A DNA stretch of 64,000 nucleotides from Candidatus Thalassarchaeum sp. (lineage in GTDB: Archaea > Thermoplasmatota > Poseidoniia > Poseidoniales > Thalassarchaeaceae), in the NCBI GenBank assembly GCA_016777225.1, contig JADHRW010000005.1, positions 1 through 64,000 of the forward strand, given 5' to 3'. Under the pieces are notes generated by a model. That model had not been told where the DNA came from, made no database searches, and saw nothing but the letters and a program-made list of their open reading frames with translations. The translations under genes were made by a program, and so were the position numbers. Below, one piece after another: positions 55,801 through 64,000 of the stretch. Positions within the stretch are counted from its first letter, which is position 1. Each line of letters begins with the position of its first letter.

Positions 55801-58427
55801 CCTTGACCTCGTTCTATCAACGATGCCCCCTCATCATGACCTGCCAGAATCTTTGTCGTAGAAGACCCGCTAGCAAGAGGACTGCTGGCAGGAACTAGTT
55901 CTACAGAAAATGTCTCACTAAATCGTGCTGAGTTATTCATTGGGGATATACATTCATCCCACTCGTAAATATTTCCTTGAATTAATGTCCAACCAGTCCA
56001 AGTACAAACTCCACGGTTTGTCGCTGCAACTACACCGTCCGCATCACTCTTGATATCGTTGATTTTCCATGGGTCATTATTACCACCCGGAACGTCTGTT
56101 TCAAAATATTCCCAACTAGAACCATCCCATCTAGCCATAGCTTGATTTGAAGTACCTCCAGAATTAGGAACTTCCATACCGACTATTAGACCTCCATAGT
56201 AATCTAGATGAAGTGCGAGTACATCATTATCGGGTAAACCACTATTTCCCTCAGCATTCCATATATCGATGATATCGCCAGTATACCGGTCAAGTAATAA
56301 TATTCCAAATCCAGTCAATCCTAAGTAAATAGTGCCACCATCAATCGCTATTGGAGCAGCTTCTAAGTTATCTGCACCTAGAGATTTCCATGATGATAAT
56401 ATGGATAATTCTTGTAAATCAATTCTCATAACTCCATCATCAGGAGTTGCAACATATGCGATACCATATCGTGTGACAACATCATTAATGAAATCTGAAT
56501 CTAAACCATCTTGCTCAGTGATAATATCTGAAAGTGTCATTGAAGATGTATTCACAAAGGATAGCCCATCTTCTGAATGAGCTACTACTAAAATTTCAGT
56601 AAATTCATCATGTGATAAAGATTGAACATTTGTTGAAGCTAGGCCTTGAACAGTTCCTATGTAAGATGCATCTGTATTATCTAATCTCAAAATACCTGCA
56701 TTGAGTGTACCGGCCCAAACATAGTTATCTGAATCTTGAATAAGTGAAGTGATTTGAATAGGGTTATTCACATAATCAGTAATATCAATTGGGGTAAGCC
56801 ATGTTTGAGTCTCTTCATCGAATCTATCTATTACGGTTCCACCTGATACCCAAATTTCTCCTCTTTCTTCATCATCGACAAAAATTACTTCAGTCATACT
56901 ATTTATTGACGGGCTACTAACTAATGTTTCAGTTCCATCAATAGTTTCACCCATTAAACGACCTAACACTCCTGAGCCATCACCCAACAATACCAAACCA
57001 GAGTCCGGACTTCTAGATTTATCAAGATTCGGCCATGAAATTATTTCATTACCATTTTCTTGGAGATCGAATACTGATAACTGTTTTTGTGAACTAAAGA
57101 ATAAAGCATTTGTATCATAGGAATGTACTGTATTACCGGCTAAAATATACATCCAACCCTCTGTGAGGCCAATTCCTGATATTTGATTGGAAGAAAGCCA
57201 ATTACTTGTCGACCAAGTGGCCATCCATGAACTTGATGCAAGATTCCGACGATTAATTCCTGCATTTTCGGTTGCAATAAGAAGTTGATTATCGAATATC
57301 TGTAGATCATTTATGAAATTAGAAGATAAGAAATTATCAGTATTCCAAATTGTATTACTATCAACTGAAACTAGTCCTTGCATAGTGGTTGAGTAGCCTA
57401 AGAAATGTAATCCTTGGTACGTAGATACATACAAATTATCCCCATATGCTAATACATCAGTAGCGGTTTTTATAGCTCCACCTGGGCAATAATAGTAAGA
57501 TGACCAGCTACCATCATCTGTATAGAAAATATTACAACCAGCAACGGCCCAAATCGTCCCATAATCATCAACTGTTACTGCTGTTATTGCGGAAATTGTA
57601 TTGTTAAAGACTAAATTAATAGATTCCATTGACGAAGAATCAGAAAGGCTACGTTGTAATATAGCGCCATCAGAAGTCCCTATTATCAATCGATTACTCG
57701 ATTCATCGATTGCAAGACTACGACCTTGGATGCCTTCTTCAACATCGATTATTCGAGTAGATGTTTGATCATCTAGATGTAATAAGTCATCTCCTAATAA
57801 AATGTATAATCTTCCGTCGATAGGATTGACGGCACTATCATAAATTTCTACATCTAATGAGGAAAAAGATACTTTTGGTTCAGCTGGACGAAGGGCTTCA
57901 ATAACTATATCGGTAATCGAAATACCAGTTGGTAACTGCCAAGTAGTATCGCTAACGGAATTTGGTTGGAGATATGCATCGAGGACTCCGTTAGAATTTA
58001 CTTCAGGTTGATTTTCAGCAAAAGAATCTTGCATTCCAAAGCCCCCTAAATCAGTCCAGTCAAGTATTGGAGTTTGGGTATCCATCAAAGTGATTTGTGG
58101 TTCATATGCCCACTCGCCATTAGAACCATTTACTTTGACTTCGAAAGTCATGTTATCTATTACTGCACCTGGGGCGAAATTATAGAATAAGTCGCCATAT
58201 GCATAAGTTCCATTAGAAGGATTAGCACCAGTTGCAGATAATTCAATCCATCCAGTATCATTACTCCCACTTGCTCCCCAAGCACCAGGAACTGAATACT
58301 TCGGGTCATTATTATCATCAAGATTTGTCGAAGTAAATGCAGACCATGGCAGTAACACCATTAGTGCCACTAGTAAGATTGCCATCCGCTTTTGCGAGGC
58401 AAAAAACGAACGATTTACAGGGGGCAC
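49842..58427 (-). CDS. giant membrane-anchored beta-propeller surface protein
   Basis: A 2861-residue exported protein. A signal peptide with basic start (SQKRMAILLVALMVLLPW) leads to a very long exterior region. From about residue 200 to 1700 many repeats resemble propeller blades of the two-component-regulator type (recurrent patterns such as DNDVLALHLDYYGGLIVG, DDLWAGSYSGG and SSNWLSSNQISGIG). Residues about 1900-2650 contain fibronectin III-like units with the recurring DDDGxxIxVxW pattern. One transmembrane helix (MNMIIAVLSGIMVLIGGALV) near residue 2720 precedes a highly acidic cytosolic tail of about 130 residues. The start is GTG 58427; ATG 58385 is possible. It probably serves in adhesion or polymer binding; the ligand is unknown. 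Confidence 0.88.
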   Translation of the reverse strand: MPPVNRSFFASQKRMAILLVALMVLLPWSAFTSTNLDDNNDPKYSVPGAWGASGSNDTGWIELSATGANPSNGTYAYGDLFYNFAPGAVIDNMTFEVKVNGSNGEWAYEPQITLMDTQTPILDWTDLGGFGMQDSFAENQPEVNSNGVLDAYLQPNSVSDTTWQLPTGISITDIVIEALRPAEPKVSFSSLDVEIYDSAVNPIDGRLYILLGDDLLHLDDQTSTRIIDVEEGIQGRSLAIDESSNRLIIGTSDGAILQRSLSDSSSMESINLVFNNTISAITAVTVDDYGTIWAVAGCNIFYTDDGSWSSYYYCPGGAIKTATDVLAYGDNLYVSTYQGLHFLGYSTTMQGLVSVDSNTIWNTDNFLSSNFINDLQIFDNQLLIATENAGINRRNLASSSWMATWSTSNWLSSNQISGIGLTEGWMYILAGNTVHSYDTNALFFSSQKQLSVFDLQENGNEIISWPNLDKSRSPDSGLVLLGDGSGVLGRLMGETIDGTETLVSSPSINSMTEVIFVDDEERGEIWVSGGTVIDRFDEETQTWLTPIDITDYVNNPIQITSLIQDSDNYVWAGTLNAGILRLDNTDASYIGTVQGLASTNVQSLSHDEFTEILVVAHSEDGLSFVNTSSMTLSDIITEQDGLDSDFINDVVTRYGIAYVATPDDGVMRIDLQELSILSSWKSLGADNLEAAPIAIDGGTIYLGLTGFGILLLDRYTGDIIDIWNAEGNSGLPDNDVLALHLDYYGGLIVGMEVPNSGGTSNQAMARWDGSSWEYFETDVPGGNNDPWKINDIKSDADGVVAATNRGVCTWTGWTLIQGNIYEWDECISPMNNSARFSETFSVELVPASSPLASGSSTTKILAGHDEGASLIERGQGMSVLERWTAGDDTQRARIVKVQDILYIGFENTGIGRYNLTSQEWLQTWDGDQGFIDDDDVTVLIPGHIEDTIWAGGDFGLTLIDVVNNTVLIDWNRGFNSGGPTLSNSAPADVVIIGDILHYSTQRSNSWFQSNDQIYRINLSSNSSESTIDAGQELGWDGKIHSIGQVSEELWVGIRPSQYWNNGDGTIARWNTTNETWEDPLTTLGSVERVNAQYLGDCFPINASSCELWIAYGDNVLRRFSAQTMTLIDEWTDIGGPIRGMVEYQGEYLFASMEGILRWSPNNETWLDSWLVNDGLPSDANDELYTMITVGDDLWAGSYSGGGGFNTNSEIIRKNGTTGNWTTWDAGSVGIPSGYIADIEVCDDIVHIAVGAVNFWGNQGGIARYDLAADDWMTSVLTSNGLADNDVRALACDDANRIMYAGFDEEGVGIARYDYNAGLFLDTLTNAADGISEDRIFPGGMLHDGNVLLTAHQYDDTGGISRIVTSGTSTINGQILSPGMDACSIVRTPSSTTPVYAIGRSGQTSGVNRVDRLDSTGLIESGYDELVGITSGQIQNIIFNETNVWVTSSQDRNSYYASSVLQGELTNGTVRWEFGYDFEGDIINDISLDGDKLWVTTAGSGLWKIDTVQRVKTPASAALHSQMDGMYFDDDGTMYVGLMGESGTAAGYQSFDTNTENWGPGSLIAGLPSNIVRDFLQLDSHLLIATHGGIGLYNFSTLSFDNPITSYNGLPSTIIEHLMILDNPIQGNGTILAGGLAGLTVLDDETFTVLNTLDFSDGLIGNRVSGLFFSDSVTREVAVGNSTIVQHHNASVFISHNGQGATRPGVAAWDIDTDMQNGTYLIDMIPSNNVLNLEADTWGVHVATDISPIVHWNGTMMQMETGTSGTNLLSWPPLDMISDGENLVFISAGGIDVLEADKDHSVVKSELSSGLLSGYVNANSLYVIGEDGLHLYTPIVSLNERPRDYQRRAEPLFAIFGGEIWDITNTTHPGMSTILIDNSDPLSIPNDSSSIPGILPMYNGALTLSSPISNSPIWARSTSLNYSGSWDLAGRNPAIEAGFQTAISNVGPGSNSVELHIQMQSPKNGTISVRMSYDWERVEVPTVFTSFSNRANDGGGVLEASWLPSEDAAWYAYRLYIWDSTSTPDWQPNEQDLDDFAGHMRVSFWSQTTATITEADHNGRMSPLVNGNQYRAAIVTEYPDGSLGEPMTWPYNVTPIDEVPSPPEWLDAKPVSGGTAGTIYAEWSACTESDADKTRIWAVEQEITNALALTNPYDISSISGNNTVLQLNPGATYWFAAVCVDQSGQSDLLNATIAGPIVTAGGLDDGIPPAPIEGTTATDVLDDDGGQIQVNWYSNDEDDCAYYTIYALPASSWQPPNNVDGWPVSSYVPDCTTNSTVISSIGDTLFTDDISYWIGVVASDDWGNQNLNDVLVVEVTPQSNNGGVGIPPERVSGLNAFDHPDDDGTAIDISWNRSLATDFSFYTIWVSDFYQENLTESWINCADSPQSCGLISINQQQIGGAFELQLTVYTAHYGDSVSQQSSSSIIPEIPLYVTITTHDINGNVFLTDMQNQMVLVIPSDNSGDVFPPARIEAPQLSDRPSDDGDGVFVTFQESDESDISEYWIYADTVPFSSLDNRQPALVLSRDLEIPVLLERFSDGSPLAPNIMFWVSIIPVDSSGNYWDQGVKTSSIALINENILDPGLHIPKIGGVIAYWDSAGSSIQIEWDQKNDPIIESYYIYLSSTPFEDTRDADTSQLVSKLYSSYSWKSDVSQNIDGNEYSLDNENTYWIAIVGFDGEVHRLAVNPLEVQPWSESAFGSDNSGVDNSGASWINQLIDGDMNMIIAVLSGIMVLIGGALVLKPREQSAPQPWEMGTLEVELEDQMFDDDLGIDDEEYFTADEVSSSSEIIVDQEIDYPVDYTDAPVNSPSADVVDELLGEEEEIDLDDLSELADDFDFDDLDDLAGDLNDEEDIDTSFIDDIL

Positions 58428-58590
58428 GAACTAACCGCGTCGTTTTATACATTATCAAAGGGTGTGTTAAATGTGCCTTTTGTGCTCCTACCACCGTAGG
58501 TGATTTTCAATTAATATCTTTTTAAAAAAGAATGAACAGAGGGCTGATAATATGAATCTGCTATATCGGATAGCATCATAGGTAAGTGGT

Positions 58591-58613
58591 ATCCCCGATA
58601 AATATAGGGGGAT
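58591..58613 (+). promoter_or_regulatory. hairpin covering the maeB ribosome binding site
   Basis: ATCCCC (58591-58596) pairs with GGGGAT (58608-58613) around an eleven-base A/T-rich loop. The 3' arm is the Shine-Dalgarno GGGGGAT, seven bases before the TTG start at 58620. The stem would hide the ribosome binding site, so it may tune translation with temperature, a protein or a ligand. Six base pairs is modest. Confidence 0.4.
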
Positions 58614-58619
58614 GTAATC

Positions 58620-60902
58620 TTGACAGATAAGCAACTTCGAAAAGACGCATTGGATTACCACTCATCCAAACCGGCTGGAAAAATAACAGTAGTACCAACT
58701 AAACCTCATGGTACACAGAGAGATTTGTCTCTGGCTTATTCGCCTGGAGTAGCCTATCCGTGTAAAGAGATTCAGAAAGACCCGGGTGCAGCATTTAAAT
58801 ACACATCTAAAGGAAATTTAGTTGCGGTAATTAGTAATGGAACCGCTGTACTAGGGCTTGGAAATATTGGAGCATTGGCAGGTAAGCCTGTTATGGAAGG
58901 TAAAGGATTATTGTTCAAAGCTTTCGCAGATATCGATGTTTTTGATATTGAAATCGATCGTACTGATGTAGATGAATTTGTCGAAGCGGTCAAAGCAATT
59001 TCACCAACATTTGGAGGTATAAATTTAGAAGATATTAAGGCTCCCGAATGCTTTGAAATTGAGAGAAGATTAATCGATGAATTAGATATTCCTGTAATGC
59101 ATGACGATCAACATGGGACCGCAATTATTTCAGGGGCTGCTTTGTTGAATGGCTTAGAAGTTGTAGATAAGGAAATCGCAGAAGTGAAAGTAGTAGTTTC
59201 TGGAGCCGGTGCATCAGCAATTTCCTGTGCTCGTCATTACATTCGCTTAGGTGTGAAAAACGAAAACTTACTTATGATAGATTCTAAAGGTATCTTAACC
59301 AAAAAACGCTCAGTAGATGGAGAATTAAATAAATATAAAGACGAATTTGCAAGAGATGTTAAAGAAGGTGGTCTAAAAGAAGCAATGATAGATTCAGATG
59401 TTTTCCTTGGACTTTCAAAAGGAGGTGTTGTTAGTAAAGAAATGGTTGCTTCAATGGCATCAAGACCATTGGTTTTCGCTCTAGCAAACCCCGACCCTGA
59501 AATTTTACCAGATGATGTTTATGAAGTTAGAGAAGATGCAATTATAGCTACTGGACGTTCAGATTACCCTAATCAAATAAACAATGTATTAGGCTTCCCA
59601 TATATATTCCGTGGAGCATTGGATGTTAGAGCAACTGAGATAACTGAAAATATGAAAATGGCAGCAACACATGCAATTGCAGCATTAGCAAAAGAGCCTG
59701 TTCCAGATGATGTCGCTGCAGCATATGATGGTGAACAAATTCAATTTGGTTCTGAATATATAATACCAAAACCATTCGATGCTAGAGTCTTGATATGGGA
59801 AGCAAGTGCAGTTGCTAAAGCAGCTGTTGATGAAGGAATTTCGAAATATAGTAAGAAAGATTTTGATATTGAAAGATATCGTGAGGAATTAGAAGCGAGA
59901 TTAGGATTAACTCGTTCTATAATGCGTCGAGTAATCAATAGAGCACGCAGAGATAGAAAGAGAATTGTTTTCGCAGAAGGAGAACATCCAACTATAATCA
60001 AAGCTGCTGCACAGTGTATTTCTGAAAATATTTGTGAACCTATTTTACTCGGACACACAAGAAGAATTAATGCGGTAAAAGAAGAGTTAGGCCTTGAATT
60101 CGAATGTGAAACTATTGACGTCAGGTATGATCCTAGAAGAAGAGGAAGTTATGCGAAAGAATTTCATCAACTAAGGGGTAGGAAGGGGCTGACTATGGAA
60201 GATTCAGTCAGATTATTGAAAACTACGACTTATTTTGGGCCTATGATGGTGCATATGGGAGATGCTGATGGATATCTTGGAGGTATTTCTCATAATTATC
60301 CAGATATTGTCAAGCCATGTCTGCAAACAATTGGGCCTGCTCCAGACACGCATAGAATTGTAGGCATGTATATGATGACAGTTAATGGGCAACTAATGTT
60401 CATTGGTGATGCCACAATTAATATTTATCCTGATTCTAGAACATTGGCTGAAATTGCTGTTCAAACAGCAAAAGTTGCTCGAAGATTTGGCGTTAAACCC
60501 AAAGTTGCTATGCTTTCATTCTCAAACTTCGGAACAAGTGGGGAGATGAGGACAGATCGAATCGAAGAGGCAATAGAAATTGCTAGAAGCTTAGAACCTG
60601 GCCTAGTAATTGACGGACCTATGCAGGCAGATACAGCGCTAATCGAAAAGATTCAAGAAAACTACCCATTCATGGAATTTGACGGGCCTGCAAATGTCTT
60701 AATTTGTCCGAATCTAGCATCCGCAAATATTGCATATAAATTACTTCAAAGAGTAGCGGGGGCAGAAATGACTGGCCCTATTTTAGAAGGTCTAGCGAAA
60801 CCTGCACACGTCCTGCAAAGAGACGACAGTGTTCGAGAAGTCGTTCATATGGCCGCAATATGCGCAGTTGATGCCCAAAGACATGCAACACAAAAACTCT
60901 AA
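58620..60902 (+). CDS. maeB: NADP-dependent malic enzyme with phosphotransacetylase-like domain
   Basis: Converts malate to pyruvate and CO2 with NAD(P)H. The malic domain (about 1-425) has [69 protein letters not shown] and [10 protein letters not shown]. The C-terminal domain (about 430-760) is related to phosphotransacetylase, with [16 protein letters not shown] and [16 protein letters not shown] [14 protein letters not shown]. This 760-residue fusion is the bacterial MaeB form, in which the second domain is usually regulatory and responds to acetyl-CoA. It starts with TTG after a strong Shine-Dalgarno. It is convergent with pckA, eight bases apart. Confidence 0.95.
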   Translation: MTDKQLRKDALDYHSSKPAGKITVVPTKPHGTQRDLSLAYSPGVAYPCKEIQKDPGAAFKYTSKGNLVAVISNGTAVLGLGNIGALAGKPVMEGKGLLFKAFADIDVFDIEIDRTDVDEFVEAVKAISPTFGGINLEDIKAPECFEIERRLIDELDIPVMHDDQHGTAIISGAALLNGLEVVDKEIAEVKVVVSGAGASAISCARHYIRLGVKNENLLMIDSKGILTKKRSVDGELNKYKDEFARDVKEGGLKEAMIDSDVFLGLSKGGVVSKEMVASMASRPLVFALANPDPEILPDDVYEVREDAIIATGRSDYPNQINNVLGFPYIFRGALDVRATEITENMKMAATHAIAALAKEPVPDDVAAAYDGEQIQFGSEYIIPKPFDARVLIWEASAVAKAAVDEGISKYSKKDFDIERYREELEARLGLTRSIMRRVINRARRDRKRIVFAEGEHPTIIKAAAQCISENICEPILLGHTRRINAVKEELGLEFECETIDVRYDPRRRGSYAKEFHQLRGRKGLTMEDSVRLLKTTTYFGPMMVHMGDADGYLGGISHNYPDIVKPCLQTIGPAPDTHRIVGMYMMTVNGQLMFIGDATINIYPDSRTLAEIAVQTAKVARRFGVKPKVAMLSFSNFGTSGEMRTDRIEEAIEIARSLEPGLVIDGPMQADTALIEKIQENYPFMEFDGPANVLICPNLASANIAYKLLQRVAGAEMTGPILEGLAKPAHVLQRDDSVREVVHMAAICAVDAQRHATQKL

Positions 60903-60910
60903 GAAATTCT

Positions 60911-62533
60911 CTACTCTAATACTTTAGGAGATGCAGAAAGTACTTCTTCACTACAACCTTCAGAGTACTGTTCGAAATTTTCAATAAACATTTGTGCCAA
61001 TAAATTTGCTACATTGTCAAATCGAGTTTTATCTGCCCAGGTTTCTCTAGGTTGAAGTATCTCATCAGGAACTCCTTCGCAAGATGTAGGTATATGGAAA
61101 CCGAATCTTTCATCTTCTACAAATATCACATCATCTAATGAACCATCTAATGCGGCATTAAGAAGAGCCCGAGTCCATTTTATACGTATTCGACTAGACT
61201 CACCGTATCCTCCTGCAACCCATCCAGTATTAATTAACCAACAATTTGCATTATGGTCTCGGATTTTATTGGAAAGTAGATCTGCATAAATACTTGGATG
61301 CCTAGGCATAAATGGTGCACCAAAACATGTTGAAAATGTTGCTTGAGGCTCAGTTATTCCTATCTCCGTACCTGCGACTTTTGCTGTATATCCCGAAATA
61401 AAATGGTAAGCCGCTTGCTCAGGAGTCAATCGTGAAAGAGGAGGAAGGACGCCAAAAGCGTCACAAGTTAGGAAAACAACATCTTTTGGATGTCCTCCAA
61501 TAGAATCTAATGTGCGATTTTCGATAGACTCTATGGGGTAAGAACCACGAGTATTTTGCGTCAAAGTACCATCCTCAAAATTAGGTACACCATTTGCATC
61601 TAAAATGACATTTTCTAAAACTGAACCAGGCATCCTAGTTGTGGCAAATATAGCAGGTTCATCTTCCTTAGAAAGACCGATTAATTTAGCATAACATCCT
61701 CCTTCGAAATTGAATACACCATCATCAGACCATCCATGTTCATCATCACCGATTAATGCACGACCTGGATCTGCTGAAAGTGTGGTTTTTCCTGTCCCTG
61801 AAAGTCCGAAGAATAATGCTGAATTAGTATAATCAGTATTGGCAGAACAATGCATAGGAAGCAATCCTTTAGCGGGTAATATATGATTCATTATGGTGAA
61901 TATTGCTTTTTTGATTTCGCCCGCATATTGAGTGCCTCCAATAATCACAAGCCCTCTATCTAAAGCAAGAATTACAAACACTCCTGAATTTATCCCATCT
62001 TCTTTGGGGTTGGCAAGAAGTTCGGGAGCATGAAGAATAGTATATTCAGGTACATGATTAACTAGTTCACTAGGTTCACTTCTTACAAACATATTATGGA
62101 AGAAAGATGCGTGCCAAGCTTTTTCTGTAATCAAACGAACTGGCATAGAGTATTTTTTATCCGCTCCACAATGAGCATCTTTGACAAACAATACATCTCT
62201 ATTATCAAGATAATTTTGTACCTTAGTGAGTAAATTATCAAAGATTGCAGGAGATGTAGATTTGTTTACTTCACCCCACCATACTTCATCTGCTAAACCT
62301 GATTCTTCAACAATGAATCTATCATTAGGTGAACGACCTGTTCTCTCACCTGTGGTTGCTAACAATACTCCGTGAGATGTGAGAGATGCTTCGCCTCTTT
62401 CAACAGCCATCTCATGTAGGTCTTTCCAACCAAGATTCCAGTGTACTGCTCCACTGGGGTTTAGTCCATGTGTCGCTAAAGGTGTGGCAAATTCGGAAGA
62501 GGAAGGGCCCTTCGACGTCGTCTCCATACACAT
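60911..62533 (-). CDS. pckA: phosphoenolpyruvate carboxykinase (ATP)
   Basis: Interconverts oxaloacetate and PEP with ATP; the entry step of gluconeogenesis. About 540 residues. Motifs are TGERTGRSPNDRFIV, GTQYAGEIKKAIFTIMN, the ATP loop FFGLSGTGKTTLSADP, LIGDDEHGWSDDGVFNFEGG and LINTGWVAGGYGESSRI. The ATP-type enzyme is bacterial or plant-like; many archaea have the GTP type. The start is uncertain: AAGGA lies 13 bases before ATG 62533 and seven before an in-frame TTG 62539, with ATG 62527 just after. With maeB it controls flow between four-carbon acids and PEP or pyruvate. Confidence 0.95.
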   Translation of the reverse strand: MCMETTSKGPSSSEFATPLATHGLNPSGAVHWNLGWKDLHEMAVERGEASLTSHGVLLATTGERTGRSPNDRFIVEESGLADEVWWGEVNKSTSPAIFDNLLTKVQNYLDNRDVLFVKDAHCGADKKYSMPVRLITEKAWHASFFHNMFVRSEPSELVNHVPEYTILHAPELLANPKEDGINSGVFVILALDRGLVIIGGTQYAGEIKKAIFTIMNHILPAKGLLPMHCSANTDYTNSALFFGLSGTGKTTLSADPGRALIGDDEHGWSDDGVFNFEGGCYAKLIGLSKEDEPAIFATTRMPGSVLENVILDANGVPNFEDGTLTQNTRGSYPIESIENRTLDSIGGHPKDVVFLTCDAFGVLPPLSRLTPEQAAYHFISGYTAKVAGTEIGITEPQATFSTCFGAPFMPRHPSIYADLLSNKIRDHNANCWLINTGWVAGGYGESSRIRIKWTRALLNAALDGSLDDVIFVEDERFGFHIPTSCEGVPDEILQPRETWADKTRFDNVANLLAQMFIENFEQYSEGCSEEVLSASPKVLE

Positions 62534-62546
62534 TGACAATGTCAAT
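62532..62546. promoter_or_regulatory. palindrome at the pckA start
   Basis: ATTGACA A TGTCAAT is a perfect seven-base dyad around one base, overlapping the translation start region of pckA. It could be a repressor site. In coding or leader DNA of this composition a chance dyad is also plausible. Confidence 0.25.
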
Positions 62547-62646
62547 TCCTTTTCAATGATTACGGAGAGATATGGCAAATATATAAGATATATCTATTAT
62601 TACAAACGGGGATTAAATTATGTCATAAACACCTGTCAGACAGACT

Positions 62647-64000
62647 GTGAGTACCGACGACTTGGACGATGATATCATCCGTCAAAGAGCGTTTAAGATT
62701 AGTGATTCTATTAAATTAGATGACATTATTATTCCCGATGAGGTAGTTGAAGATATCATAGTTTCTGATAAAAAAGAGACCGATGAGGCACTAGGAGATA
62801 TCTTTGATCCGTTTGCTCAAGATGATGAAAATACACCCGGCAATATAGCTAAAGATGGAACAGTAGATAATCCATCAGAAGTTGATATTGTAACTAATTT
62901 AGCCCAAGAGGGTGAAAGGAAAGTTAATTGGATATTAATGGCTTCGATGATTGTAGTATTTTCTGGTGTGAGCATTGTAGCAGGGATAGCATTAGATCCA
63001 ATATTTGCAACCATTCTACTAATTATTTTAGCACTACTTGGATTCTCCTTAGGTGAATTATGGATTCCAAAAAACAATTTACACTTACTCGGAGTGACAT
63101 GGATAATAATTTCAATGAAAGTTCTGTACGGATTAGCTGTAGAATTACAAAGATGGGATATTATTTCAATAGAAATTCTTGGCCTATTTTTACTTTCACT
63201 TGTAAGTTTAAATGTTTATCTATCTTATAGGCATAATTCTGATGCAATAGCGGCTCAGTCTACTCTAATCTTACTAGCAATTGGTTCTGCAACTGGCTAT
63301 AGTTTTGGAGAAATTGGTATCGCATTAATGATTTTAGTTGCAACTATCCTAGTTCATGGATTGGCAATTCATAGAAAATCAGGTAATTTAGCGGCATTGG
63401 GTATCGCATCAACCAATCTCTGGGTTGGAATGCATGCATTAACTAATGGTTTTAGCATTGGTTCGTTAAGTATTCTACCACTAGAAAAACCGTTACTTTT
63501 ATTCATATTAATCATGATTATTACGGCAATAAATGCAAGTATGGCTGCAAAGTTTGCTAAAGATGAAAATTGGTTTTCGAAAGCATTCAAAACTTTGGGG
63601 TTAGGAGAACCTGGACTGTGGGGGGTCTCAATATCTCTGGGTATGATTGGTGCTCTAATGGCAGTAGGTGCAAATCGACAAGATTTAGGATATGCTATTG
63701 GTTTAATTGCAATATTAGCTTCTTCTTTTGGTGGTTCTTATTTGGTAGTAAGAGGGGTAAAAACAAGAAGAGTTGTTCAACCTTTACTAATTTCAGGTAT
63801 CTTACTCACAATTCTTCTAATAGTTAGTGAATCGTGGGATGTTTTGCCATTTGATTCTTATGAAGTATTTGCAGTAATTGGAATATTTATTACTGGTTTT
63901 GTAATTCTTAGAGACCAAAATTCAGTTACTGATCGAGTTCTATGGACTGGTTCGGTGGGTATTCTAATATTACTTGTAATAATGATACCAGCAGAATCTT
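62647..64000 (+). CDS. multi-pass membrane protein, cut by the window end
   Basis: The frame is open from GTG 62647 (after an in-frame TAA at 62626) to the last base, about 451 codons with no stop, so the 3' end lies outside. The first about 95 residues are acidic and soluble (DLDDDIIRQRAFKISDS near the start; DAxxPDEVVEDII-like patches). Then come around ten or more hydrophobic helices with short loops, starting at NWILMASMIVVFSGVSIVAG. No transporter signature is recognised. TTG 62662 is another start. It is divergent from pckA. Confidence 0.75.
   Translation, partial: MSTDDLDDDIIRQRAFKISDSIKLDDIIIPDEVVEDIIVSDKKETDEALGDIFDPFAQDDENTPGNIAKDGTVDNPSEVDIVTNLAQEGERKVNWILMASMIVVFSGVSIVAGIALDPIFATILLIILALLGFSLGELWIPKNNLHLLGVTWIIISMKVLYGLAVELQRWDIISIEILGLFLLSLVSLNVYLSYRHNSDAIAAQSTLILLAIGSATGYSFGEIGIALMILVATILVHGLAIHRKSGNLAALGIASTNLWVGMHALTNGFSIGSLSILPLEKPLLLFILIMIITAINASMAAKFAKDENWFSKAFKTLGLGEPGLWGVSISLGMIGALMAVGANRQDLGYAIGLIAILASSFGGSYLVVRGVKTRRVVQPLLISGILLTILLIVSESWDVLPFDSYEVFAVIGIFITGFVILRDQNSVTDRVLWTGSVGILILLVIMIPAES

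Overview
The window is AT-rich archaeal chromosome. It carries archaeal/eukaryote-type information genes (eL24, eS8, uS10, aIF2/aIF5B-type factor, EF-1 alpha, SRP19, Sec61 beta, family B DNA polymerase, FEN-1, a GINS-like protein, Trm11-type tRNA methyltransferase). These sit beside bacterial-looking metabolic genes: fused PabB-PabA and PabC, bifunctional RibD, MaeB-type malic enzyme, ATP-type PEP carboxykinase, bleomycin-hydrolase-type aminopeptidase C and an A-type haem-copper oxidase. Together with very large secreted or membrane-anchored proteins, this best fits an aerobic marine heterotrophic euryarchaeon of the Marine Group II type (Ca. Poseidoniales). That assignment is inference from gene content; no rRNA gene is present.

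Layout. 1-3.2 kb: translation operon eL24 - ndk - infB, interrupted by a decayed HNH-nuclease gene. 3.2-10.4 kb: MoxR ATPase, ParA ATPase, coiled-coil protein, zinc-ribbon protein, heavy-metal P-type ATPase, phosphoglycolate phosphatase, tRNA-Leu. 10.5-13.6 kb: GINS-like protein, aminopeptidase C, and two small AT-rich genes of unknown role. 13.6-21.3 kb: EF-1 alpha/uS10 operon, PKD lipoprotein, PolB, branched-chain aminotransferase, eS8/SRP19. 21.4-28.6 kb: PUA protein, secreted protein with a PGF-type C-terminus, deiodinase-like nitroreductase, then a minus-strand run of SAP-domain membrane protein - ParA - EamA transporter, and divergent RimK. 28.7-34.8 kb: XerA-type recombinase, Sec61 beta, NSUN methyltransferase, Lrp regulator, Toprim and DUF167 proteins. 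34.9-39.5 kb: cytochrome oxidase operon coxB-coxA-coxC-subunit IV. 39.5-44.2 kb: tRNA-Ser, lipid kinase, RibD, tRNA-Arg, Trm11, FEN-1. 44.3-58.4 kb: secreted protein with 36 perfect Gly-Gln repeats, pabC-pabBA operon, and a 2861-residue membrane-anchored propeller protein. 58.6-64 kb: malic enzyme and PEP carboxykinase (convergent), then a multi-pass membrane protein running off the end.

The most unusual arrangement is at 23257-27499. A ParA ATPase is followed, with no gap, by a membrane transporter whose cytosolic N-terminus (MSSKGLGRGLKSV) looks like the ParA-contacting N-terminus of ParB. It is preceded by a transmembrane protein with an N-terminal SAP (DNA-binding type) domain. This suggests a membrane-linked ParA system in which the usual parB position is taken by a transporter.
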